Made by a program: the position numbers and the translations under genes. From contig NZ_CP031747.1 of the NCBI RefSeq assembly GCF_005311025.1, positions 992,001-1,056,000 on the forward strand: a DNA stretch of 64,000 nt. The letters are read 5' to 3'. The notes beneath the pieces were generated by a model. The model saw only the letters and a list, made by a program, of their open reading frames with translations, was not told the DNA's origin and made no database searches. This stretch comes from Alcaligenes faecalis. GTDB taxonomy: Bacteria > Pseudomonadota > Gammaproteobacteria > Burkholderiales > Burkholderiaceae_B. Shown piece by piece: positions 55,737 to 63,665 of the stretch (its first letter is position 1; each line of letters starts with the position of its first letter).

Positions 55737-56281
55737 CGGATTATAGGCTTGCCAGCCTTGTCCACGCGGCCGATATCAGGGGGGCAGAAGCTGTGCAGCT
55801 GCCCGCGGATATGGCGTGTTGAGTCGATGACATAGCGTTCGACAGTATTGATCGCCAGCCCCATTTTCTGGGCAATTTCAGCGTGGGTATAGCCTTCCAG
55901 TCGGTGATAAATAAAGACTTGGCGCTTTTTCAAGGGCAATTGCGCCAGCGCCGTTTCCAATGCCTGAGCCAGATCGCTGGCATGCAAATGGGATTCGGGG
56001 TCGGCCAGCAGCGGGTGATCTTCCTCGGCCAACTCTTCCAAAGAAACCAGATTGGCACGGGACTGCCGCTTGACCTCATTGATCAGGCGATTGTGCGCAG
56101 AGCGCATCAAATACGCTTTGGGACTCAGAACCGCTTCCGAACCCTTGCTAAGAAACTGCAGGGCCGATTCCTGGGCGGCATCTTCCGCATCGCAGGGCAG
56201 GGAGTTGCGCTTTGCCCATGTCCCGATCAACCCGCTGTAATGAGCGAGCCAAGCTTTGAGGAATGGCGGTGAGCGGGACAT
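55733..56281 (-). CDS. ECF sigma factor, FecI-like (module B)
   Basis: A 182-residue sigma factor. Region 2 includes 'DAEDAAQESALQFLSKGS' and 'AYLMRSAHNRLINEVKRQS'. Region 4 includes 'LPLKKRQVFIYHRLEGYTHA' and 'EIAQKMGLAINTVERYVIDS'. The start at 56281 ('MSRSPPF') is preferred to the ATG at 56299 on grounds of typical N-terminal length. It overlaps the FecR-type gene by 4 bases and has a weaker Fur-like sequence upstream. It should transcribe the module B receptor gene. Confidence 0.88.
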   Translation of the reverse strand: MSRSPPFLKAWLAHYSGLIGTWAKRNSLPCDAEDAAQESALQFLSKGSEAVLSPKAYLMRSAHNRLINEVKRQSRANLVSLEELAEEDHPLLADPESHLHASDLAQALETALAQLPLKKRQVFIYHRLEGYTHAEIAQKMGLAINTVERYVIDSTRHIRGQLHSFCPPDIGRVDKAGKPIIR

Positions 56282-56327
56282 GACAATGCAGGCAAACAAA
56301 GCGGGTGAGCAGGGAAGCGCTCATATT

Positions 56328-56346
56328 AGCAATAATTCTCATTCCC
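56328..56346. promoter_or_regulatory. Weak Fur-box-like sequence before module B
   Basis: Read on the minus strand, the site contains GAATGAGAATTATT and matches the 19-base Fur consensus at about 12 positions. It lies 47 bases before the sigma-factor start. The match is much poorer than for module A. Confidence 0.45.
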
Positions 56347-56494
56347 ATGTCCGAATTGCTTGCAGAGTGTGTCTGCTTGGAGACGGTGTGGGATGCTGCA
56401 CCGCATCTCAAGGAAAACCTCCATGTACGGCAGCTAAGCATGACGGCACACTGGAAGATAGGCCGCGCCCGCCCGGGGGTGGTCTGTTTTCGGG

Positions 56495-58462
56495 ATGAGC
56501 GCAGATATGCAGTCTTCACATGTGGCACACGTCCAAGAGATCACGGCTGTTTGGCAGGGCAGCCTGTCCCGGCGCGATCAGGCTGTGGTCCACAGCTGGA
56601 GACGATGCATTGAGCATCACAGACTGGACCCGGCGCAGGCTTGCGAGGCCTATATCGTGCCGGACTCCCAATTGCGCGAGCATCGTCAGCAGTCCGAAGC
56701 CCTGATCAATATTGCGCGCTCCGGGCTGGAGCGGCTTTATCAGCAGGTCTCCGGGCTGAATTACGTGTTGCTGCTGTCCGATAACAAGGGCGTCACGGTT
56801 GATTTCCTGGGCTCGGATGGACAGCGTGATGCCTTGCGGCAGGCCGGTCTGTATATGGGCTCGGAATGGTCTGAAGAGCGCGCGGGAACGTGCGCGGTGG
56901 GCACTTGTCTGCACACGGGCGAGGCCCTGACCATTCACCAAAACGATCATTTCGATCATATGCACGCGCCCCTGTCCTGCACGGCGGCGCCTATCTATCA
57001 TTACGACGGCGAGCTGGCTGCGGTGCTGGATTTATCCTTGCTGCAGTCGCCGCAGGCCAAGGCTAGCCAAGGTTTGGCCCTGCACCTTGCCAATGCGGCT
57101 ACCCGCCGTATTGAGCTGGCCAATTTGATGGCCTGTCACCGTCAGGAATGGATTTTATGCTTGTCGCAGTCGCCGGAGTTTCTGGATATTGATCCGGAAG
57201 CGGCTATTGCGATTGATGGCTCCGGCCGTATCAAGGGCATGACGCATACGGGGGCGCGCATTCTGGCGCGGGCGGCGGGGGTGGATTGGCGTAATCCTGC
57301 GGGTTTGTTGGGGCAGAGCTTGATGCGCTTTCTGCATCTGGAAGTGGACCAGTTGCCGACCTTGATGCGTTACCGCCCCACGCAGGAGCGTGTCGTTATG
57401 GCACGTGATGGCAGTGTGCTGTTTGCCCATGCCATTGAACCCCGACGTGTGTTGAGCAACCGGTCTGTGGGGATGGATGGGGCAGCCGTGGATGCCGCCT
57501 TGCCACAGGCCTTGCGAGGTTTGGCAGGCACGGATGCGGCCATGCAGTCCATGCTATTGAAAGCCGCGCGTTTGGCAACGCGGGAAATGCCGGTGTTGTT
57601 GCAGGGCGAGACAGGTTCGGGCAAAGAGTATTTGGCACGTGCGATTCACACGGCTAGCGGCCGTGGCGGGAATTTTGTGGCCGTCAATTGTGCGGCCTTG
57701 CCCGAGAGCCTGATTGAAAGCGAATTGTTTGGCTATCTGGCTGGTACGTACACCGGCGGTGCTGCACGTGGTCGCACGGGTTTGATCGAGGCGGCTGATG
57801 GAGGCACCCTGTTCCTGGACGAGATCGGCGATATGCCGCTGGCCCTGCAAAGCCGTTTACTGCGGGTGCTGGCCGAATCCGAGGTGATGCCTTTGGGCGC
57901 ACGCACAAGCAAGCGCGTGGACCTGCGTGTGATTTCAGCCAGCCACCATGATTTAAGTGCCTTGGTAGAGCAAGGCCGCTTTCGTGCGGATTTGCTGTAT
58001 CGCTTGAATGCGGCAGTGCTGGCCTTGCCCGCTTTGCGTCAGCGTAGTGATCTGGAATGGTTGGTGCAGCAGATATTGCATCGGCGTAATAAAGGCGATG
58101 TGCCCGGTTTGTCTCCCGAGGCCTGGCAAGCGCTGCAAGCCTACGAGTGGCCGGGTAATTTACGCGAGCTGGACAATGCGCTGGTGCTGGCATTGGCCTT
58201 GGCGGAAGGTTCCTGCATTGAGGTGCAGGATTTGCCGGAGGCCTTGCGAGAGCGGCGTCTGGCCACATCGACAGGCAGCCCAACGGCCGCAGCCGTCTCT
58301 GCCGGAGAGTCGTCCTGGCAGCAGGTTTTGCAGGCCTGTGGCGATAACGTGAGTGCAGCGGCCCGGCAGTTGGGTATCAGCCGGTCCACTTTGCATCGTT
58401 ATATCAAACGGGCAGGCGTAGCTCGCCAAGAGTCGCCCTCTGACACAGGTTGCGACACCTGA
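56495..58462 (+). CDS. AcoR-type sigma-54-dependent activator
   Basis: A 655-residue regulator. The N-terminal 330 residues include a GAF-like sensor ('LYMGSEWSEERAGTCAVGTC' around residues 121-140). The AAA+ domain has Walker A 'GETGSGKEYLARAIH' (about residues 370-384) and Walker B 'GGTLFLDEIGDMP' (about 434-446). The C-terminal Fis-type helix-turn-helix is 'NVSAAARQLGISRSTLHRYI'. The sigma-54-contacting loop reads 'LAGTYTGGAA', not the usual GAFTGA. It is most like activators of acetoin, glycerol or alkane/ketone oxidation genes. The next gene, a flavin monooxygenase, has a consensus sigma-54 promoter, making it the obvious target. Confidence 0.9.
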   Translation: MSADMQSSHVAHVQEITAVWQGSLSRRDQAVVHSWRRCIEHHRLDPAQACEAYIVPDSQLREHRQQSEALINIARSGLERLYQQVSGLNYVLLLSDNKGVTVDFLGSDGQRDALRQAGLYMGSEWSEERAGTCAVGTCLHTGEALTIHQNDHFDHMHAPLSCTAAPIYHYDGELAAVLDLSLLQSPQAKASQGLALHLANAATRRIELANLMACHRQEWILCLSQSPEFLDIDPEAAIAIDGSGRIKGMTHTGARILARAAGVDWRNPAGLLGQSLMRFLHLEVDQLPTLMRYRPTQERVVMARDGSVLFAHAIEPRRVLSNRSVGMDGAAVDAALPQALRGLAGTDAAMQSMLLKAARLATREMPVLLQGETGSGKEYLARAIHTASGRGGNFVAVNCAALPESLIESELFGYLAGTYTGGAARGRTGLIEAADGGTLFLDEIGDMPLALQSRLLRVLAESEVMPLGARTSKRVDLRVISASHHDLSALVEQGRFRADLLYRLNAAVLALPALRQRSDLEWLVQQILHRRNKGDVPGLSPEAWQALQAYEWPGNLRELDNALVLALALAEGSCIEVQDLPEALRERRLATSTGSPTAAAVSAGESSWQQVLQACGDNVSAAARQLGISRSTLHRYIKRAGVARQESPSDTGCDT

Positions 58463-58478
58463 TGCACCACCTGTGTCA
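58441..58478. promoter_or_regulatory. Inverted-repeat enhancer site for the sigma-54 activator
   Basis: TGACACAGGT (58441-58450) and ACCTGTGTCA (58469-58478) are perfect 10-bp inverted arms with an 18-base spacer. The left arm lies inside the last codons of the activator gene. The right arm is about 65 bases upstream of the -24 element. Position and symmetry fit a binding site for the Fis-type domain. Confidence 0.75.
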
Positions 58479-58542
58479 CCGCTGGCACAGTTTCACCGCC
58501 TTAAAACAGGCAGCACCCCTTTAAAACAAGCCACTCCCGGTT

Positions 58543-58558
58543 TGGCACGGTGTTTGCT
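58543..58558 (+). promoter_or_regulatory. Sigma-54 (-24/-12) promoter
   Basis: TGGCACG-GTGT-TTGCT matches the TGGCACG-N4-TTGCW consensus exactly. It lies 63 bases upstream of the monooxygenase start codon and downstream of the activator gene. Confidence 0.93.
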
Positions 58559-58620
58559 ATGTACTCCATAGCTGGGCAACAAAAGCCCGGCGCAACATTA
58601 AAACGATATGGAGACAAATC

Positions 58621-60438
58621 ATGCAAACACAGCAGCAACTGCAGCCGTCTGCGCGACAGTTGGACACGGTTCTTGAACAGCTGACCCATGCGCTTGCCAG
58701 CAATGCACCGGACGATGCGGCAGCCCTGTTTGCCGAAGAATGTTTTTGGCGTGATCTGGTCATGTTCACCTGGAATATCCGAACCATGGAAGGACGTGAC
58801 CAGATCCGCGACATGCTGACGCAGCAACAGCAAGGTGCCGTGTCAGCCAGGTTCGAGCGCGACAGTGCCGAGCCGGTCAGTGACGACGGCCGAGGTTTGG
58901 TGGAGGGCTGGTTTCGTGTGGAAACTGACGTGGCGCGTGGCTACGGCCATATTCGGGTCAAGGACGGGAAGATCTGGACCTTTCTGACCACCATGTCGGA
59001 ATTGAAAGGGCACGAGGAGCCTTTGGGTGTGCGCCGCCCCATGGGGGCCGAGCATGGCATTCGCCGTGGGCGTCAGACCTGGCAGGAACGTCGTCAACAG
59101 GAGCAGGCTGAGTTGGGCACGACCGAGCAGCCCTATGTGCTGGTGATCGGCGGCGGGCAGGGTGGTATTGCGCTGGGCGCGCGCCTGCGGCAGTTGAATG
59201 TACCCGCGCTCATCATTGATCAACATGCCCGCCCTGGCGATAGCTGGCGCAAACGCTACAAGTCGCTGTGCCTGCACGACCCCGTCTGGTACGACCACCT
59301 GCCTTACATGCCTTTCCCCGATAACTGGCCTGTCTTTGCACCCAAGGACAAGATTGGCGACTGGCTGGAAATGTACGTCAAGGTGATGGAGCTGAATTAC
59401 TGGAGCAGCACCGTATGCAAGAAGGTGCGCTACGACGAGTCCAGCCAGACCTGGGAAGTGGAGATCGAACGTGATGGCAAGCCCATGACGTTACGGCCAC
59501 AGCAATTGGTCTTTGCTACGGGCATGTCCGGCAAGGCGAATGTGCCCAGCATAAAGGGGCAGGATGTGTTCAAGGGTGAACAGCAGCACTCCTCGCAGCA
59601 TCCCGGACCGGAAGCATATGCGGGCAAGAAAGTAGTGGTGATCGGGGCCAATAACTCGGCGCACGATATTTGCGCGGCGCTGTGGGAGGCGGGGGCAGAT
59701 GTCACCATGGTGCAGCGTTCGTCCACGCATATTGTGCGATCCGACTCCTTGATGGAGATCGGCTTGGGAGATCTATATTCTGAACGGGCACTGGCATCGG
59801 GAGTCACCACGCGCAAGGCAGATTTGCTCTTTGCCTCTCTGCCGTACCGCATCATGGCGGACTTCCAGATTCCTGTGTACGACAAGATCCGCGAGCGCGA
59901 TGCACAGTTCTATCAGAAGCTGGAGGAGGCAGGCTTCATGCTGGATTGGGGTGACGATGGCTCCGGTTTGTTCATGAAGTATCTGCGTCGTGCTTCGGGC
60001 TATTACATCGATGTGGGCGCTTGCGAGCTGATTATTGATGGCAGCATCAAGTTGAAGTCTCGGACCGGTATCAGTCATTTGACCGAGAACGCTGTGGTGC
60101 TGACAGACGGTACGGAATTGCCTGCGGACCTGGTGGTGTATGCCACGGGCTACGGTTCCATGAATGGCTGGGTGGCCGATCTGGCAGGCCAGGAAATGGC
60201 GGACCGGGTGGGCAAGTGCTGGGGTCTGGGTTCGGAAACCACCAAAGATCCAGGGCCATGGGAGGGCGAGCAGCGCAATATGTGGAAGCCTACTCAGCAG
60301 CCAAATCTGTGGTTCCATGGCGGCAATCTGCATCAGTCGCGTCATTACTCACAGTACCTGGCCTTGCAGCTGAAGGCGCGTCAGGCGGGCTTGCCGGTGC
60401 AGGTTTATGGGATGCAGGAGGTGCATCATCTGCGTTGA
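58621..60438 (+). CDS. Flavin-containing monooxygenase with N-terminal NTF2-like domain
   Basis: A 605-residue oxidoreductase. The first 130 residues look like an NTF2/SnoaL-type alpha+beta domain ('FAEECFWRDLVMFTWNIRTM', 'GWFRVETDVARGYGHIRVKD'). The FAD dinucleotide motif is 'VIGGGQGGIALGARL' (about residues 175-189), and the NADPH motif is 'VVVIGANNSAHDICAAL' (about 338-354). Before it lies 'FKGEQQHSSQHP', a variant of the FMO fingerprint FxGxxxHxxxY/F. 'VVYATGYGSMN' near residue 505 is typical of class B monooxygenases. It would oxygenate a small organic substrate with NADPH and O2; the substrate is unknown. AGGAGACAAATC-like spacing (GGAGA) precedes the start. Confidence 0.88.
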   Translation: MQTQQQLQPSARQLDTVLEQLTHALASNAPDDAAALFAEECFWRDLVMFTWNIRTMEGRDQIRDMLTQQQQGAVSARFERDSAEPVSDDGRGLVEGWFRVETDVARGYGHIRVKDGKIWTFLTTMSELKGHEEPLGVRRPMGAEHGIRRGRQTWQERRQQEQAELGTTEQPYVLVIGGGQGGIALGARLRQLNVPALIIDQHARPGDSWRKRYKSLCLHDPVWYDHLPYMPFPDNWPVFAPKDKIGDWLEMYVKVMELNYWSSTVCKKVRYDESSQTWEVEIERDGKPMTLRPQQLVFATGMSGKANVPSIKGQDVFKGEQQHSSQHPGPEAYAGKKVVVIGANNSAHDICAALWEAGADVTMVQRSSTHIVRSDSLMEIGLGDLYSERALASGVTTRKADLLFASLPYRIMADFQIPVYDKIRERDAQFYQKLEEAGFMLDWGDDGSGLFMKYLRRASGYYIDVGACELIIDGSIKLKSRTGISHLTENAVVLTDGTELPADLVVYATGYGSMNGWVADLAGQEMADRVGKCWGLGSETTKDPGPWEGEQRNMWKPTQQPNLWFHGGNLHQSRHYSQYLALQLKARQAGLPVQVYGMQEVHHLR

Positions 60439-60498
60439 TGGGTAAAGTCCTTGTTGTTCGAGTGGAGGTGTGTGGGTTTGCACCTTGTTCTGATTTTG

Positions 60499-60532
60499 GC
60501 CAGATTATCAATTTGATGATCTGGCTTTTTTT
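60499..60532 (+). terminator. Rho-independent terminator of the monooxygenase gene
   Basis: GCCAGAT and ATCTGGC arms with extra internal TCA/TGA pairing are followed by seven T residues, 60 bases after the stop codon. Confidence 0.85.
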
Positions 60533-61035
60533 GTGTTTACCGGCTGCGGCAGGCGTATCTGCACTGCAAGCACCGTGGCCAGGACGCTTGTTTTGTTAGA
60601 AGTTTTGCTAAATTTTTTACCTGATGTATCTGGCCCGGACGGTCCCTCTGCAGAGAGCGACGCCCTGCTTTACTGCTCTGTTCTCACTCAGGATTGCCAG
60701 TCTCAAGGGGGCACGGGATCTTGGTTGAAAACGTGTGAAAACCAGTTGTGTTGTAGGTGGGAGCTGATTGAACTTGGCCAGCATGCAGGCCAGAATCTGA
60801 CGAAACCCAGCAGCCTGTCATAAGCAGGGCGAATAGAATTTCATGGAAAGCAGGAAAAATTCTTATAAAGAAATCGCTTGTAGCATTTCGTAGTTTTCAG
60901 TCTGGTCGGGAGTGTTACGGTGGAACCATCCATTGCAAACAACGAAATTTTTGTTGATTGAACTGGACTTCTTTTAATAGCAGGGGCAAGGGTTTTTGAA
61001 ATTGAAAATTCCCTTTCTGATATTGGAGAGCATAT
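60533..61035. other. Long non-coding interval before the BON-domain gene
   Basis: About 500 bases contain no convincing gene; one open frame of 96 codons (60533-60823) has Cys-rich, unconserved-looking sequence and no ribosome site. Near the right end, an imperfect 17-bp dyad, CAACGAAATTTTTGTTG (60940-60956), overlaps a possible promoter with -35 TTGTTG (60951-60956) and -10 TAATAG (60975-60980, 18-base spacer). Confidence 0.5.
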
Positions 61036-61380
61036 ATGAAAAAATCCGCCATCCTATCCAGTGTATTAATGGCTACTGCCTTGAGCTTTGGTCTGCAAAG
61101 CGGCGCAATGGCCAATGAGCCAGCGGTCAATCAGGATCACTCGGCAACCGCAGGCGAAGCCGTCAGCGATACCTGGATCACCACCAAGATCAAGGCTGAT
61201 CTGGCCAGCACCAAGGATTTGAAGAGCACGGATATCTCTGTTGAGACCAATAACGGTGTTGCAACATTGACCGGTACCGTGCCCAGCGAAATTGAACACA
61301 AGAAAGCCGTTGCTGCAACGGAAAGTGTGAAGGGCGTTGTGAAAGTCGATTCGTCGGGATTGAAAGTAAAACCGGAATAA
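61036..61380 (+). CDS. BON-domain periplasmic protein (OsmY-like)
   Basis: A 114-residue protein with a signal peptide cleaved after 'QSGAMA' (residue 26). It carries a single BON domain (about residues 45-112: 'DTWITTKIKADLASTKDLKS', 'VETNNGVATLTGTVPSEIE', 'ESVKGVVKVDSSGLKV'). OsmY-type BON proteins are periplasmic stress chaperones or membrane-associated proteins. It is followed 53 bases later by a CsbD-family gene, a frequent stress-gene pairing. A control region with a dyad precedes it. Confidence 0.92.
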   Translation: MKKSAILSSVLMATALSFGLQSGAMANEPAVNQDHSATAGEAVSDTWITTKIKADLASTKDLKSTDISVETNNGVATLTGTVPSEIEHKKAVAATESVKGVVKVDSSGLKVKPE

Positions 61381-61433
61381 ATGTTCCGACATCAATCCTA
61401 ATTGTGAATTCCCGTTGAAACAGGAGAACGACT

Positions 61434-61631
61434 ATGAATGAAGATACGATCAAAGGTAAATGGAAACAGTTGTCTGGCAAGATTCAGGCCAAATGGGGAA
61501 AACTGACCAATGACGATATTGATGTTGCCGAAGGCAATACCGAATATCTGGTCGGCAAAATTCAGGAACGCTACGGCATTGCACGTGAAGAAGCTGAAAA
61601 GCAAGTTCGCGACTTTAATGGCGGCGTCTGA
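61434..61631 (+). CDS. CsbD family stress protein
   Basis: A 65-residue soluble, highly charged protein: '[20 protein letters not shown]' with '[20 protein letters not shown]' and '[20 protein letters not shown]'. This is the complete CsbD pattern. The family is induced by general stress in several bacteria, but its molecular role is unknown. AGGAGAACG precedes the start. It is likely transcribed with the BON gene and ends at a terminator. Confidence 0.93.
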   Translation: MNEDTIKGKWKQLSGKIQAKWGKLTNDDIDVAEGNTEYLVGKIQERYGIAREEAEKQVRDFNGGV

Positions 61632-61660
61632 TCCTTTGGCTTGATTGCCCAGGACTACAA

Positions 61661-61687
61661 AACGCCCTGCATATGCAGGGCGTTTTT
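61661..61687. terminator. Rho-independent terminator after the CsbD gene
   Basis: AACGCCCTGC-AT-AT-GCAGGGCGTT forms a 10-bp or longer stem followed by T residues, between the CsbD gene and the convergent LysR gene. It may also serve the LysR gene from the other side. Confidence 0.88.
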
Positions 61688-61711
61688 CTTTGTGCCTTGG
61701 CAAGGTTGCTG

Positions 61712-62617
61712 TCAGTCCTCATCCATCTGCTGGTAGCGTTCGACCAGGTAATCCAGCAATGCTCGCACAGCTGGCATCTGCCCCCGGCGGGAGGAAAACA
61801 CGGCATGAATGATTTCGCGTCGTGGAGCCCAGTCCGGAATCAGTTTCACCAAAGAGCCGTCGGCCAATTGATCGCAGACTACCAGGGTAGGCAACTGCAC
61901 CACACCAACGCCTTTTAGTGCTGCGCAGCGCAAGGCCGTCATATCGGTGGTAATCAGGCGGGGCGTGTGATGCAGCACGGCTTGTGCGCCATCGGGACCA
62001 TACAAGGTCCAGGTATGGCTTTGTTGTGGCAAACCCAATGCCAGGCTGGGATAGTCCGCCAGATCAGCGGGTGAGCCGGGCATTCCGTGGCGGGCAATCA
62101 GCTCCGGGCTGGCTATCAAACATTGGCTGCGGTCGGACAGAACACGCATCACCAGATCGCTGTCTTGCAATGGTGGCGGGCGCACGCGGATCGCCATATC
62201 CAGCGCTTCCCCGATCAGGTCCACGCGCCGGTTGGTGGCATCCAATTGCACCGTGACATGCGGGTAGCTGACCATGAAGTCGGCCAACATATCACTGACA
62301 TGGGCGTTCAGTAAGGTGATGGGGCAACTGAGGCGCACCACACCGTGCGGCTCGGCACGTGTCAGTTCGATGGCTGCCTGTGCCGCTTCGGCCTCTACCA
62401 GCATGGCCTTGCAGTGCTCGTAATAGGTCTGGCCAATCTCGGTCACGGTAAAGCGGCGGGTGGAGCGCTGGATCAGCCGCACTCCCAGGCGCTCTTCCAG
62501 TGCAGCCAGCCTGCGGCTAAGCGTGGATTTGGGTAAACCCAGTGCGCGACCGGCCGGGGCAAAGCCGCCGTGATCCACAATCTGAACGTAGAAGTACAAG
62601 TCGTTTAAATCTTGCAT
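61712..62617 (-). CDS. LysR-family transcriptional regulator
   Basis: A 301-residue regulator. The N-terminal winged helix-turn-helix is 'GGFAPAGRALGLPKSTLSRR' and 'LAALEERLGVRLIQRSTRRF'. The rest is the substrate-binding-like effector domain. The start at 62617 ('MQDLNDLYFYVQIVD') is the conserved one; the frame extends 10 residues further. It is divergent from a pirin gene, the usual arrangement for LysR regulators controlling pirin and isochorismatase-like genes. The effector is unknown. Confidence 0.93.
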   Translation of the reverse strand: MQDLNDLYFYVQIVDHGGFAPAGRALGLPKSTLSRRLAALEERLGVRLIQRSTRRFTVTEIGQTYYEHCKAMLVEAEAAQAAIELTRAEPHGVVRLSCPITLLNAHVSDMLADFMVSYPHVTVQLDATNRRVDLIGEALDMAIRVRPPPLQDSDLVMRVLSDRSQCLIASPELIARHGMPGSPADLADYPSLALGLPQQSHTWTLYGPDGAQAVLHHTPRLITTDMTALRCAALKGVGVVQLPTLVVCDQLADGSLVKLIPDWAPRREIIHAVFSSRRGQMPAVRALLDYLVERYQQMDED

Positions 62618-62725
62618 GGCAGTTTTATCGTTCCATAAATGGAACATAGATGGCCGATTTAGGGGGCTACTGGCTTCGTTGTCCCGAGTTTATTCTGTCT
62701 CTTATGTTGAAACAAGGAGATGGAC

Positions 62726-63604
62726 ATGAAGAAAATTCTTGGTATCTATAGCGCTCCCCGTCCTCACTGGGTGGGCGACGGCTTCCCCGTTCGCTCCCTG
62801 TTTTCGTACCACACACACGCAAAACAGTTGAGCCCCTTCCTGCTGCTGGACTATGCCGGCCCTGCCGAGTTTGCTCCCAGCAACCACAAGCGCGGCGTTG
62901 GCCAGCACCCACATCGGGGTTTTGAAACCGTCACCATCGTCTACAAGGGCGAGGTTTCACACCACGACTCCACGGGTCAGGGCGGCACGATCGGCCCCGG
63001 TGATGTGCAGTGGATGACGGCCGGCTCGGGCATCTTGCACGAGGAGTATCACTCCGACGCTTTTGCTCGTTCTGGCGGCACTTTGGAAATGGTGCAGCTG
63101 TGGGTCAACCTGCCTGCCAAAGACAAGCGTGCTCCCGCTGGCTATCAGGCCATTACCGACCAGCAAATTCCTGTGGTCGCACTGCCTGATGCTGCTGGCA
63201 TGGTGCGCGTGATCGCCGGAGAAAAGGACGGTGCCACTGGCCCTGCCAGGACCTTCACTCCCATGAATGTATGGGATATGCGTCTGAATCAGGGTGGTAT
63301 TGCCGAGCTGGAAAGCCCTGAAGGCTGGACAGCCGCCTTGGTGGTGCTGCAAGGCACGGTACTGGTCAATGGCCAAAGCGTGGCACGTGAAGGGCAGCTG
63401 GTTGTGCTGGATCGGACAGGCAGCCAGTTCAGCGTGGAAGCCAATAACGACGCCGTGGTCTTGCTGATCAGTGGTGAACCCATTGATGAGCCGATTGTGG
63501 GACACGGTCCCTTCGTCATGAATAGCAAGCAGGAGATCTTGCAGGCTATGGATGACTTCAGCAGTGGCCGCTTTGGTTCGATGGCACCAGGGTCGGCATC
63601 GTAG
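62726..63604 (+). CDS. Pirin family protein
   Basis: A 292-residue bicupin. The N-terminal cupin has the metal ligands His61, His63, His105 and Glu107 ('HPHRGFETV' and '[11 protein letters not shown]'). Bacterial pirins include quercetin dioxygenases and redox-sensing regulators, so function is not fixed. The start at 62726 is chosen because AAGGAG ends only one base before an ATG at 62720. It is followed by the isochorismatase-family gene after 61 bases, and both are divergent from the LysR regulator. Confidence 0.93.
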   Translation: MKKILGIYSAPRPHWVGDGFPVRSLFSYHTHAKQLSPFLLLDYAGPAEFAPSNHKRGVGQHPHRGFETVTIVYKGEVSHHDSTGQGGTIGPGDVQWMTAGSGILHEEYHSDAFARSGGTLEMVQLWVNLPAKDKRAPAGYQAITDQQIPVVALPDAAGMVRVIAGEKDGATGPARTFTPMNVWDMRLNQGGIAELESPEGWTAALVVLQGTVLVNGQSVAREGQLVVLDRTGSQFSVEANNDAVVLLISGEPIDEPIVGHGPFVMNSKQEILQAMDDFSSGRFGSMAPGSAS

Positions 63605-63665
63605 TGCAAGGCCCGCGGGGGCCGCATTCAGGTGGCCCCCGTCTTTCATCCACAGGAGAAACATG

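Noticed and set aside
60533-60823. Possible 96-residue protein before the BON gene
   Set aside because: No ribosome site, it begins inside a terminator T-run, and composition is unlike neighbouring genes.
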